DNA of 64,000 bases. Source: Tachypleus tridentatus (taxonomy: Eukaryota; Arthropoda; Merostomata; Xiphosura; Limulidae). The position numbers were made by a program, and so were the translations under genes. The DNA lies in NCBI RefSeq assembly GCF_004210375.1, contig NC_134833.1, forward strand, positions 141,352,127 through 141,416,126, written 5' to 3'. Below the pieces are notes generated by a model that saw only the letters and a program-made list of their open reading frames with translations, was not told the origin of the DNA and ran no database searches. Position 1 is the stretch's first letter. Each line of letters begins with the position of its first letter. Positions 10,701-21,918 of this stretch are shown in pieces.

Positions 10701-13700
10701 TGATTTAACAAGTGTGTAGCATGCTCTAATAAGTATGAGCTAATAGACAAGTAACGTGATATAATAATAAGTAACGTTATCTACTTAGCAATATGATCTA
10801 ATAAGTAAATAACATGACCTACTAAGTAACATGATCTAGTAAGTAACATGTTAAAATAATTAATAACATAATGTAATATTTAATCCTTTTGTGGTATAAG
10901 TTCTATTTCTTGTTATAAACAGGCTTATGTAACTCTGAAACTGACCTATGACAAAGCTGATTTTTATTTTGTTGTTGTTGTTTTGTTTTTTTCGGGGAAT
11001 TGATGTTATTTTAATGAAATACTTCCCCCGTTTTTTTTACTCAGGTTAGATGCGTTTGTTTGTTCTTGAGCCTTGTGATTTAGTGGCTCAGTCAATTTAT
11101 TAGTCCTAAGGTTTCAATTCATGAGTTATTATGTGACAAATACTTATTGAGTAACTATGTTTCTCTCTATCACGTACACGTTAAAAGATTGTGTTTGTTT
11201 GTTTGTTTTTGGAATTTCACCCAAAGCTACTCGAGGGCTATCTGTGCTAGCCGTCCCTAATTTAGCAGTGTAAGATTAGAGGGAAGGCAGCTAGTCATCA
11301 CCACCCACCGCCAACTGTTGGGCTACTTTTTTACCAACGAATAGTGGGATTGATTGTACATTACAACGCCCCCACGGCTGGGAGGGCGAGTATGTTTGGC
11401 GCGAGGTGGGCGCGAACCCACGACCCTCGGATTACGAGTCGCACGTCTTACGCGCTTGGCCATGCCAGGCCCACGTTAAAAGAACTATTACTAAACCTCA
11501 TAGGAAAGCAACCAAACAGGCATGAAAATACAGTTTAAAAAAGTTGTAACCTTTATAACGAAATCTTTTCAAAAAGTTAAAAGAGTTTTATCGTGAAAGA
11601 ACTAAATATATAGGCATAATTGTGCACTATAATACTGTTAAAATAGATATGGATTAATTCAGCATGTTTAACGTGGTTTGTGCTATGTGATATATTTCTA
11701 GGAAGATTCGTTTCGTTATTACAAAAGCTAAAATCATAATTTTTCAGTAAAAATAGTGTAATGTATACACAGTTCAACTGTGACGTCCTCCTGGTCAGTG
11801 AAGTACGTGCCCTAACGAATGTGTGGTTTTCGTTGTTTTTTTCAGTAGCTCAAGTCAAACGTTTCCGAAAAATAACTCGAGCTTGTCCTGTTCATGGAAG
11901 TTTAGTATCGACAATTCTCGCTAAGACAAGTAACATTCATCTCACCTTGAGTAGATGTTTGATCGCCGATGCATTTACGAGCCTACCACACGTACAAGTA
12001 CGAGTGAAAAGTTGGGCCTGGCAACTAACTTATCAAATCAAGTCAATCAGTTTGTGATCTTTATGTGTGTTTATACCTGTGCGTTTTTATTTTAGGGGTT
12101 CACAACGCTCTTACTTACGTCATAATGTAGTATTAGTTCGCTTAGCTCGTGCACTGTTAGGGAGCACGCGTTGTTACTTTTAATCCATCTTCAGTATTCT
12201 ACTTCTGTCATGTTTCCAACAAAGAGGGCTGTAGTCGTAAAGATTTAAAAAGAGTTGTTTGTTTGATGTGAATTTCGCGCAAAGCTACACGAGGGCTATC
12301 TGCGCTAGCCATCCCTAATTTCGCAGTGTAAGACTAGTCATCACCACCCACGCCAACTCTTGAGCTACACTTTTACCAACAAATAATGAGATTGACCATC
12401 ACATTATAATGCCCTTACGGCTGAAAGGTGTGACAGGGATTCGAACTCGCAACCCTCAGATTGTCGGTGGAGCACCATAATCACCCGACCATACCTGACT
12501 TCTAGTAAGAAAATACACGGGTTGATCTACAAGCGTAATGAGTTAAATTTAAAGTTTTTAAAAATAGAAAAGTGTCAACTGTGATTTAAATTATTTATAT
12601 TTGTGTAGCTCCATCAAATTAGAATTCTCACGAATAAACTTTAGGTTATATTTTGTGAAATAAATCAGTGTTTGATGTCAGAAAGGAAAAGTTATCAAAT
12701 TCGTATCTTTGTATTTTGGGACACGTTTTGTTTTTTTATTTCACCCACTTAAAATCAATATAATTTCAATAAATGTAAATATGTTATTGGAAACAGTAAT
12801 GGAAACTGGAAGGAAAATGGTACAAAAGACAAACGCAATGGGAACGCCATCACCACCCCTTTATCATGTGAAATAAACTTAACCAAAGTATCTTGCACGT
12901 TTATAGTTTATGTTGCGATTGAATGTCATCCAACTAATCAACGAAAGTAAAATCTATAAAAGTTCAGAGTGTCATACTATGCCCAGTAGTAATAGAGTGA
13001 ATCTAGTCATGGCTCTCAGCACATAGAAAGCAAAGTTGTTGTTTTTTTTCCTTCAGGAACATGACTCATCAAGTGGATATCCATTTTCCAATAAGACGAT
13101 AATCCTAAGCATACAGGAAACGTGGTGAAACAATATATCAGTTGCAAATAATCTGAAACGTAAATACATGTAGCAAGTTATGAATCTACAATTAGATTTA
13201 TGTCATCCTCCTCGCGTGAAAAGAAACAAACAACTCGCTCTCATAAAACAAGTCGTGAAGACCAACTGAGTTTGTAATGGTAAAAAAAGCAAACTCGAAG
13301 GAATGACAGAACTACAACACATAGTCAGAGTTATTACTTAAATAGTTTTAATTATGGTTTATTTTAAAATGTCTCAAATAAAACTCAAAAGGTAAACTTT
13401 TCTATTTGTAAACAGGACGACATACATAACTTTACGATTTAAGCTACTTTTATATATTAGTGAAAGGCGTAGAAGAGGCTTACAACCAGCGATAAGGAGG
13501 TTAGGGTTATTTGTAAGACCTGTACAAAAACGAGACAGTACTTTAAAACAAATATTAATATGTTCTACATACAAATAAAATAACATTTTGAAGAAACAAA
13601 AGAGAGAGAGATAAACGATTCACTAAAGATGGGGAAGCGGGAAATAATACAGAATAAAAAATGTTATTTATGATTGTTTTAAAACATATATGTATTCTAT

Positions 13701-16700
13701 ATTTTGTACCTCTTATTACGTCAATATTAAAATTATTTTCGCTGTGATTTTAGGCCACACTCCTACCTCATTGTCGTCAGACATTGATTTTGCTGCAGTT
13801 CTGTTTTGTTTTAATGTTAACGACCTTATCCGCGTGATTTTGTTCCATTCTCTCGATTGGTCAATAGAACAAACTGAAAAGTATACGTGGTCTGATGGGA
13901 CAGCGTTAAGTACATGGACTTACAGGGCTAAACTCCAGGTTCGATTATTCGCGGTGGACACAACAGATAGCCCAAGTGTGGCCTTGTTTCAAAAACAAAA
14001 CAAACAAATACAGTGTACAGTATGTTAAGTATTGTTTCCCACACTACAAAATATATTAGTAATCCTGTGGGTAACAAAGTCATAGACACTGTGGTATACA
14101 TACAGTTTGAAAAAATAATAACGGTGGGTTCTTAAAACGCATTAGTAATTCTACAACACATTTCGATTTGAAACTGTAAATCCTGGTTACTTAAAATATT
14201 ATTTGGTTTTAAAGGCTACAAAGAAAAGTTATTAATTTTTTAAACACGCACACTATTCCGTTAGCTCTCTGTAATATAACACGTGAATTATAATAATTAT
14301 AAGAAAGGGAAACACATTTTAAGGACTTTACTGGCGTATTAAAGAATTTATTTGGAATATTAAGAAATTAAATACATTTATTTAATGAAATATGGTTGAG
14401 GAGGAAAAGTAGAATATTTTTTACTATTATAAGTAGGTATACAAAGCTTTGAAATATACTACAAAAATAGAATATTGAGTAACAATTCTTATCCCAGTCA
14501 CACCAAACATGCTCGCCCTTTCAGCCATAGGGACGTTGTAATGTGACAATTAATCCTACTATTCGTTGGTAAAAGAGTAGCCCAACAGTTGGCGGTGGAT
14601 GGTGATGACTAGCTGCCTTCCCTCTAGTCTTACACTGCTAAATTAGGGAAGGCTAGCGGAGATAGCCCTCGTGTAGCTTTGCGCGAAATTCGAAACAAAC
14701 CAAACAATTCTTAACCTTCAAAAATGCCGAAACACTCAAACAACAACTTGAAAATACGCTCAAAACAAATAACGACCCAGACATGAATACATACTACAAT
14801 AATAAAGTAAATAACTTTATAATGAACAACAGTGAATTATTTAAAACACTCTTCCCAGTAGACTTAAATAATTATCAAACCAACAACACAAACACTACAC
14901 AAACACAATTTCAGCACAAGAACTCTTAGAAGAAATAACAAACACAAAAAATAAATCACTAGGAGAAGTTGGTATACAAGCCATTCTTTTTAAGAAAGAC
15001 ACTCCGAAATTATTTGAACATCTTACAGCAATTTTTAATCTATTAATATATTCTGGTTATATCCCGGTTTCTTTGAAGCATGCAAATATATTATTGTTCC
15101 ATAAAGAAGGAAAGCCAGCCAATTACCCAAATACCTACCGACCAATCGGCCCGACCAACTGTGTAAGCAAAATTCTAGAGAGAATAATTAGTAACATTCT
15201 CTCCACATTCCTGGAGACAACATCAAAATTACCAGAAGAACAAAATGGTTTCAGAAACTTCAGACAAACAGCAGACCACTTAGTCAGATTAACAGAAACA
15301 ATTGTAGATAGTTTTAATAAAAGCGAATGCACTGTCGCTTGCTTTCTTGATATTGAGAAAGCATTCGACACTGTATGGCACAACGGTCTCCGGTTCCAAA
15401 TGTAAGAAACGAGATTACCGAGGGGAACTATTCGCTGGCTGTCAAACTTTCTGGAAAACAGATCATGCAGAATAAATGTTGAAGGGGCATTCTCTGATAG
15501 TTTCACTCCAGAAGCTGGTGTCCCTCAAGGAGAGGTAGATAGCCCTATCCTCTTCATCATGTACGTGAATAACATGCCTCTAAAAGATCCAAATAATGGA
15601 TACTCATCACAGTTTGCAGACAATGTAGCAATCTGGAAAAATTCACCAACACCATCAATAGCTTTTGTTTGTTTGGGAATTTCGCACAAAGCTACTCGAG
15701 AGCTATCTGTGCTAGCCGTCCCTAATTTAGCAGTGTAAGACTAGAGGGAAGGCAGCTAGTTATCATCACCCACCGCCAACTCTTGGGCTACTCTTTTACC
15801 AACGAATAGTGGGATTGACCGTCACATTATAACGCCCCCACGGCTGGGAGGGCGAGCATGTTTAGCGCGACGGGGGCGCGAACCCGCGACCCTCGGATTA
15901 CGAGTCGCACGCCTTACGCGCTTGGCCATGCCAGGCCTCCATCAATAGCAGCCACAAACATACAACCACAATTAAATAGAATAAGTGAATATTTCCAAAA
16001 ATACAGAATCAAAATAAACACAACTAGTAGTATTCATAAAGTTAACTAAACATAAAAAGCACAACCACAGATCTGTATGAATGGTGAACATCTCCAGATT
16101 GATACATCAGCAAAATTCTTAGGACTTACGTTTGATTCAAAACTTACGTGGGTAAGCCACATAAATAATATTAGAACAAAAATTTGGCGAAGAACAAACT
16201 ATGCTAGGAGTCTAACTGGCAAAAAACAATAGAGCTACGGTAGACAACATTATGAAAATATACAAAATATACATTAGACCCGTCATTGACTATGCAACTC
16301 CTCCTGAATGGATAAATGTAAGCAAAAACCTACTTCTAACAAAACTACACACAATACAAAATACATTAGTCACAACAGCTTTAAAAAGTACCTAGAACAT
16401 CTTCAGAATTTAACAGATAGCAGATAGACTCCTACATAGTACAATAAATTATTTTAATAAAAGTTGGAGAAAAATGAACTAGTGAGCGAACTTAACAGGT
16501 ATTTTTTACATGATGATGATAGACCTAAGCACCTTTTCCCAGTGAATATATATTTTCTAAATAAAAATAAAAAAATAATAAAAAGGCCACCTATTAACTA
16601 GACTCCACATTAGTTTAGAGATTAATTACATAACTTTTTTTTCATAATCTATGGAATTATAAGAGAAATGTTTTATTTGTATCAAGTGTATGTATAGATC

Positions 16701-17001
16701 GTGCATGGACATTGCCCTTAAAGGGGCCTGAGTAAGTGCGGGTTACTCTGGCCCTCGTGTACCATATATAAATACGCTTGACACATGAAAAAAACATAAA
16801 TTTGAAGGAAGGAGGAAGAGGTTAACAAAACCTGACCCTCCTGGGTAGAAAAATATCAATACCAAATACCTATACAGAGAGAGAGAGCTTAACCTTCATA
16901 TATATATATACGTACGTACCTGTGTTTTTCGGCTCAGCTGGTGGCAGCACAGTAGAATTTGTTTCTTCTGTTGTTACTGCTTTGGATGATCCACAACCCA
17001 T
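7620..17001 (-). CDS. STMND1: Stathmin domain-containing protein 1-like gene, 4 coding exons
   Basis: Four minus-strand exons join without phase conflict: 17001-16920, 9985-9909, 7920-7837 and 7715-7620. The product is 112 residues. It starts MGCGSSKA, a strong N-myristoylation signal with a nearby Cys for palmitoylation, so membrane anchoring is likely. Residues 28-53 are proline-rich and basic (ending RHPPKRLQ). Residues 54-100 form a charged amphipathic helix (LTVDEIEEKQKKALERREE) resembling the stathmin tubulin-binding helix. The MGCG start plus PP-R-L plus stathmin-like helix arrangement matches vertebrate STMND1 as I remember it, although this protein is far shorter. The role in microtubule regulation is family inference. 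AATAAA on the minus strand (7604-7609) lies 10 bp past the stop. Confidence 0.72.
7837..7920 (-). CDS. STMND1: Stathmin-like gene, coding exon 3
   Basis: Acceptor acacag and donor gtcagt bound exactly 28 codons: RLEELQQKVLTVDEIEEK, then QKKALERREE. This is the core of the stathmin-like helix, rich in E, K, Q and R with a heptad-like pattern. Confidence 0.78.
8085..8362 (-). repeat. SINE (minus), full length
   Basis: Complete copy of the main family, with a gcgcgcaaagctacacgagg-type tail side and a tRNA-like head ending ccacctggccgtgtcg. Flanks (aaaacgta and aaaacgtc) suggest a short target duplication. Confidence 0.85.
8370..9180 (+). other. Intron, no gene seen
   Basis: AT-rich intron sequence of the stathmin-like gene. 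I see no exon with matching splice phase and no recognisable repeat apart from low-complexity AT. Confidence 0.6.
9186..9315 (+). repeat. Old SINE fragment (plus), 3' part only
   Basis: Diverged body of the main SINE from gggtagctcaaaggttggcg to the A/C-rich tail. The tRNA-like head is missing. Confidence 0.75.
9480..9745 (+). repeat. Different tRNA-related SINE-like repeat, single copy
   Basis: Starts with a tRNA-like head (ttggcttagtggctttggac ...), followed by a body containing gtccttaagcaaaacacttt. That resembles a widespread invertebrate SINE class with a 'gtccttgggcaagacacttt' core, recalled from memory. There is only one copy in this window, so the assignment rests on that resemblance. 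Confidence 0.45.
9909..9985 (-). CDS. STMND1: Stathmin-like gene, coding exon 2
   Basis: Acceptor ttttccag, then 77 nt that complete the split Val codon and encode PPPVAFEVPLEEESIIKRHP and PKRLQ. Donor gtacag follows. Phase 1 in and phase 0 out match both neighbours. Confidence 0.75.
10400..10870 (+). repeat. Degenerate ~20-bp minisatellite
   Basis: Many imperfect repeats of a unit like taagtaacatgatctaata, with variants gtaagtagcatgatataat and gtaagtgacgtgatttaac. The 10255-10557 minus-strand open frame is a by-product. It lies in intron 1 of the stathmin-like gene. Confidence 0.75.
11189..11471 (-). repeat. SINE (minus) with 12-bp target duplication
   Basis: Complete copy flanked by cacgttaaaaga at 11177-11188 and 11472-11483. 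It belongs to the subfamily whose head reads tcgcacgtcttacgcgcttg instead of the gttcgactcg type. Confidence 0.92.
12258..12500 (-). repeat. SINE (minus), diverged
   Basis: Main family copy with small internal deletions in both body and head (aaaggtgtgacagggattcg). It is older than neighbouring copies. Confidence 0.8.
12510..14490 (+). other. Intron, no gene seen
   Basis: AT-rich intron of the stathmin-like gene. Small open frames here (for example 13690-14028) lack family resemblance and splice support. A gtggacacaacagatagccc motif near 13960 is a fragment of the SINE tail family seen at 27551. Confidence 0.55.
14491..14706 (+). repeat. SINE (plus), head-truncated
   Basis: Starts at tcccagtcacacc inside the tRNA-like head and runs to the A/C-rich tail. 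It directly precedes the RT element beginning at 14707. Confidence 0.85.
14707..16870 (+). mobile_element. Degenerate Jockey-like non-LTR element, 5'-truncated
   Basis: A pre-RT region is followed by RT. The frame 15073-15405 reads HKEGKPANYPNTYRPI, then CFLDIEKAFDTVWHNG for motif A. After a frame change come SPILFIMYVNNMP and FADNVAIW, the catalytic FADD box mutated to FADN. A thumb region (KFLGLTFDSKLTWVSHINN) follows the inserted SINE. The 3' untranslated end (about 16680-16870) matches, in reverse complement, the end of the minus-strand element at 50480-52830, so both belong to one family. It is dead: frames are broken and a catalytic Asp is lost. Confidence 0.82.
15663..15938 (-). repeat. 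SINE (minus) inside an RT element
   Basis: Complete copy inserted into the RT thumb region. Perfect 11-bp duplications ccatcaatagc lie at 15652-15662 and 15939-15949. The RT reading resumes after it. Confidence 0.93.
16920..17001 (-). CDS. STMND1: Stathmin-like gene, coding exon 1
   Basis: ATG at 17001-16999, followed by 27 codons starting MGCGSSKAVTTEE and ending PPAEPKN-T. One base (G) is left before the donor gtacgt. Gly2, Cys3 and Ser6 fit the myristoyl/palmitoyl consensus, which supports this start. The intron to exon 2 is about 6.9 kb and contains an RT element and SINEs. Confidence 0.75.
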
Positions 17002-17920
17002 TACGGTTATAAATGTATACAAACAGACCTTAACTCCAGGATTTTTAATTTCTACGGGTTCTTGATTAACAAAACTTCCAAACTTTTGTCACACAATAAC
17101 CTATGAAATTTGATTTCAAAGTTAACTGTAAAAAACGTAAGTTTAAATTTAGATATTTATTAATATTGCTACATTGAAATAAGACTCAAAATTCCAATTT
17201 TGTTTTCTCCACAAACCTGAAAATTGTTAACACAGACAGTGCATGCGTATAGAGATTACAATTATTACATTGTTAATTTTAATTATAACAAAATGTTGTG
17301 CTTTCATTATTTAACGTTGGTAGAGCTAATTTTGTTAAAAAGTTCTAAACCTACATGTATATATATGTAATATTGATTCGATTTAAAGAAATACCTTCAA
17401 ACAACATGTTGAATATTCTTTCAAGCCTTTGATTCATAGCTGTTTGTCTATTTTTAACAAGAGCCGAATTTGTTGTAATATAGGGTTCAGGGTAGATATT
17501 TCGACACATTTGTATTTCCAACTTTAAAATTACATATTTGATGTACGTACTGTATATGTATATCTATTATTAAAAATACAGTTTTGGTTTTAAAAAATAC
17601 TATGTTATATATGCTTTTCAAGAGCACATACCACTACTTAACACTGCTATTGATAAGATTCGACAGTGAAAATATCAATTTATGAAAAACGATTACAGGA
17701 GACATTTCCACCTCGTAAATTATGCCTATGTACATTACAACTAACAGAACAGTGTCGTCACAGAAAACATAACCAAATAAGGGTAAAACCCTACAGACAC
17801 TATTTTCTTTGACAGAATACAATATACACTTCCACTGTCTTTTGCTTATTGTACAGTATGTAAGCATTGAAAAGATAAAAATCAAGTTTTGATTCTTCTG
17901 AGGTGGAAAATACGCAGAAT

Positions 17921-18045
17921 CCCCCGCTGGTACAATGGTAAGTCTACGGATTTAAAACGCAAAAATCAGGGGTTCAATAATCCTCGGTGGACTTAACAGA
18001 TATCCCAATGTGGCTTTGCTGTAAGAAAACACAAACACAAAATAC
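17921..18045 (+). repeat. SINE family 2 (gccgctggtacagcgg type)
   Basis: A tRNA-like head (cgctggtacaatggtaagtc ... ggggttcaataatcc) is followed by a short tail ctttgctgtaagaaaacac and a CA-rich end. The same family occurs at 27551, 31222, 36322 and 53398. The head keeps A- and B-box-like positions, but I do not regard it as a functional tRNA gene because of the fused tail. Confidence 0.75.
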
Positions 18046-18405
18046 GCAGATAGCCTACTGTGTAGCCTTGCGCTAAAATAAAACAACCCAACAGTACAAA
18101 TAACAAATACAAACAAACGATTTTATTATACTGCACAGCAGTGTTACTATAGCATTGTTAGTTTAGCAAGTGCTTACTATTATAAGTTTAAAGTGAAACA
18201 ACAACAACTTTATACCAAATCGTAAACCACATCTAACGATTTAAGTGGGGCATAACTAAATTACTGTTATTATCTACCGATAAATAAATAATAATAATTT
18301 TCTTGGAGAATAACATTCACGTTGTAAAATTTTTTGCATGGTTCTTAATAACCATATTTTTATTTTATTTTACAAACCATGTACAAACAAACGAAAGAAA
18401 CTTAC

Positions 18406-18490
18406 CATTCTTGTTTTAAGCAACTGTTATTGTAACAACACGGTAAACCGACTTCAACCCTTTCCAAAATTATTAATGCTGAACATAAAT
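18406..18490 (-). other. Possible 5' noncoding exon of the stathmin-like gene
   Basis: On the minus strand the sequence ends ...aagaATG|gtaagt, a perfect donor, 1.4 kb upstream of the MGCG exon. Its upstream border is unknown, so the start coordinate given is arbitrary. It would be a leader exon, since no open frame connects its ATG to the MGCG exon with a clear acceptor. Confidence 0.25.
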
Positions 18491-18499
18491 TCTAAACAC

Positions 18500-19470
18500 A
18501 GTAGGCACTAGTTCATATTATCACGTGCTTCGACACACCTGGTATGAAACTTAACAGTCGCCTATCCTTGTCCACATGTTCAAGTTTGGCACGCGCGTTA
18601 CCATGACAGCACGTACTGGAATGGACAAACAAAGCACGACAACATATATACGATTTTAGTCAAATACACTTTGGCATTGTGAGTTAAAGTTTACAACAAT
18701 ACAAAAACTTTCACGGAACCCACACAAGCATGCAAACACACACACATACATATATACATGTTCAAAAAATCCAACTATTCAGCACTGCATCGGTTGCAGT
18801 CGGTGACTATACTGAACAACTTCCTTTAGTATCCAAATTCACAACCATGCTGAAATTACTGTAGCGTAAATTTAACGACTTCTAACGGTCAGTGACTTCC
18901 TGAGTCACCAAAACGACCGGATGTCTCTGAAGATATAACATACACTCAGCTTGGTCACCTGAGCCTAACTGTAAAATATTTCACACAAAAAAAAACTGGT
19001 GACTAGTTGTATAACGGTCAAACAAAGATTAAAAGCATTGGACTTTGGTAGAAATTATTTTTAATGGTTGAAAAACATAACGAATATTAAGCTACTATAG
19101 TAATTATCTGTGTGTATTTTATTTCTCAAAATTGATATCAAAAAATTTAAGTGCCTTTTGGTGTTTATTTTATTAGTTAAAAACTAAGAAATTATGACAT
19201 GATCTCCTTTTACTGTTTCAGCTACTACAAGCGCCACTAAAAGTCGATCAGTTTTATTATTCTAGACATTTAGTGCTATATTTAAATGAAATGACGGATA
19301 GCCCCAAACCACCTCTGACATTGAAAGATGTAATCGAATAATACGCTGCTCACTACCTAAAGATCAACTTATCCATGCACTCTGGTGCAGAAACTTCTCA
19401 TTATAATATTTTAAAATAATTTTATTTTAATTTTACATCAGTGATTTAAATTTGTAAGTTTAGTTTGTTA
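18500..19470 (+). other. Intergenic region, possible promoter side
   Basis: No coding exon seen. It would lie upstream of the stathmin-like gene if the leader exon near 18406 is real. It contains a (CA)n tract around 18730-18750 and no clear TATA element at a constrained position. Confidence 0.4.
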
Positions 19471-19492
19471 GACGGTTATGCTCTACATTTGA

Positions 19493-19752
19493 TGGCCAAG
19501 CGTGTTAAGGCGTGCGACTCGTAATACGAGGGTCGCGGGTTCGAATCCCGGTCGCACCAAACATGCACGCTCTTTCAGCCGTGGGGGAGTTATTATGTTA
19601 TTGTTAATCCCACCATTTGTTGGTAAAAGAGTAGCTCAAGAGTTTGCAGGTGGGTGGTGATGACTAGCTGCCTTCCTTTTAGTCTTACACTGCTAAATTA
19701 GGGACGGCTAGCGCAGATAGCCCTCGAGTAGCTTTGCGCGAAATTCAAAACA
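19493..19752 (+). repeat. SINE (plus) with 15-bp target duplication
   Basis: The head lacks the first dozen bases and starts tggccaagcgtg. It is flanked by atgctctacatttga at 19478-19492 and 19753-19767, the longest perfect duplication I saw. Confidence 0.93.
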
Positions 19753-19994
19753 ATGCTCTACATTTGAATCAATAAACTATTAAAGATAAATAAACATAAC
19801 TACAACTTCTTCATAAACACCAGAAATATAAGTAGACCGAAGTTTTACAAGAGTCTGCTTGGACATTTAAATAATATAAAAATTAATAAGCCCGAAGACA
19901 TGCAGAATTTGGCATGAAGCACTTCGCACTTTGGAAATATCAGCTGCACTCACGTAGAGAGTGTATAAATAAGGTTATCACCAGAAATAGTTTC

Positions 19995-20063
19995 ACTGTG
20001 TCGGTATTTGGGTATTGATGTTGTTAAATACCCAGGAGGGTCAGGTACATTTGACCTCTTTCA
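19995..20063 (+). repeat. Solo 3'-end fragment of the Jockey-like element
   Basis: Contains ggtatttgggtattgatgtt and aaatacccaggagggtcagg, identical in type to 50486-50545 and, in reverse complement, to 16820-16865. It is probably a severely 5'-truncated insertion. Confidence 0.7.
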
Positions 20064-20075
20064 CCAGAAATACTA

Positions 20076-20350
20076 GTTTTGTTTGTTTAGTTTTGAGTTT
20101 CGCGCAAAGCTACACGAGAGCTATCTGCGCTAGCCGTCCCTAATTTAGCAGTATAAGACTAAAAGGAAGGCAGCTAGTCATCACCACCCACCTGCAAACT
20201 CTTGGGCTACTCTTTTACCAACAAATAGTGGGATTAGTCGTAACATAATAACACCCCCACTGCTGAAAGGGCGAGCATGTTTAGTGTGACGGGGATTCAA
20301 ACCCGCGATCCTCACATTACAAGTCGAGTGTCTTAACCACACGGCCATGC
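20076..20350 (-). repeat. SINE (minus) with 12-bp target duplication
   Basis: Complete copy flanked by ccagaaatacta at 20064-20075 and 20351-20362. It inserted next to the solo LINE 3' fragment. Confidence 0.92.
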
Positions 20351-20936
20351 CCAGAAATACTAATAAATTGACATTAGGGTTTTGCGAAAGTGAAAGAAAA
20401 CATTTATTAAGATAACATGGTAATTTAAAATGTAAATAAAAATCCTACAAATAATCATTTAGCAAATTCCAACTTTATTTTCCTCTGAACGGTGATAAGC
20501 GTTTTGATGCAAATGGAGAAAATAAAATAAAATTTCTTAATTTTGCAACTTAAATTTGAACCCTGATACATACTTTTTATCATAAAAATTATTGTTTTAA
20601 ATTGAACAGTACATCTTTCACGGTTTTATGTATATGTGAGCTGGAATTCTTCTACTGCAGGTGTCTGTGACTTGTCGGCAATAAATTCGAACAATAAACG
20701 AACAGCACATGATCCACTTGTTTTAAAATAGCATATCAACAAAGTCAAACGTATGTACAAAAATTCTTTATATCATAGGATATCATAGTTGTAACTAAAC
20801 CTTTGATTAGTGAGCCTTTGACAAGAAAATTGATAAAATAAAATAAATTACAATGCTTACACTAGTTAGGAGACCAAGACTGAATACAATATTCCAAATG
20901 TAGCCTAACAAGTGGCATGTAAAATGAAATTATAAC

Positions 20937-21200
20937 CTATTTAGACTTGCATTCAGTATTTCTGTAGATGAAACCTAGAATCCTATTTGCCTTACCACAA
21001 GTAACAGTACACAGGTTGGATGGCTTAAGAGACTTTACAATTATTACACAAAGATCCCTTCCTTTCATGACACTGTTGAGGTTACTCCCATCCAAATTAT
21101 ACCTATAACTCAAATTATGATAACCTAGGTGCTTTATCTCGCATATATTACAAGTAAAATTTATCTGCCATTTATTTGTCTGACTCTCCAAATAATTCAA
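20937..21200 (-). pseudogene. CR1-like RT C-terminal fragment
   Basis: An 87-codon open stretch matches the RT thumb/connection: KWQINFTCNICEIKHLG, GSNLNSVMKGRDLCVIIV, LKPSN, CGKANRILGFIYRNTECK. It is part of the element spanning 20870-22430. Confidence 0.8.
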
Positions 21201-21812
21201 ATACTTTGTAAAACAACAATATCCTTCTCACAGCCAACAATATCCAAAATTTACATATTTTCAGCAAATTTAAATGATTTGTCAACTATTCCTTCACCTG
21301 TGTCATTTATGTCATTCAAAAAGAGCAAAGGTCCTAAAAACTGAGCTCTGATGTACCCCACTTGTTAAATTAATTCATTTCGACTGAGCTCCATGTTTAA
21401 CAATCCTCTGTTGTTGTTGTTTTTCATCTAGCTACTCTTCTATCCAATTTGCTAACTTATTCCTTACATCTACAGCGATAATTTTCCGAGCCCTTTAAGT
21501 GGCACCTTGTTAAATGCTCATCTGAAAATCTAGATACACCAAACCTACACTCTTACCCTCGTCTACACAAGCAGTGGCCTTTTCAATCTCTTTCCCATTA
21601 TCTTTGATGTCTTTTACTTCAACAAGACATGACTCGCATGTTTTATATATAGGGTCATCTTTCCGTTTCTATTTAGTGCTCGATATCAATAAAATACCCC
21701 ATAACCTCATGTTTAAAAGAAATTTCTGTCCTCAAAATCATCTACATTTAACTATGTTTTAGTTATTACCATAATATCAAAATCCTCCATTTATATCAAT
21801 GCTCTGAAGTCA

Positions 21813-21918
21813 CCTATTTTATTTTTTATACTTCTAACATTACACTAGTAACAATTAAGCCAACGCCTATTTTATTTTTTATACTTCTAACATTACACTA
21901 GTAACAATTAAGCCAACC
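21813..21918 (+). repeat. 53-bp tandem duplication
   Basis: Two near-identical adjacent copies of a 53-bp unit beginning cctattttattttttatac, at 21813 and 21866. It is a local duplication within the CR1-like remnant. Confidence 0.9.

Noticed and set aside
11761..12057. 98-codon plus-strand open frame
   Set aside because: No domain, low-quality composition and no splice or promoter support; it lies in an intron of the minus-strand gene.
21129..21762. Plus-strand open frames at 21129-21344 and 21574-21762
   Set aside because: Shadows of the minus-strand CR1-like RT remnant.
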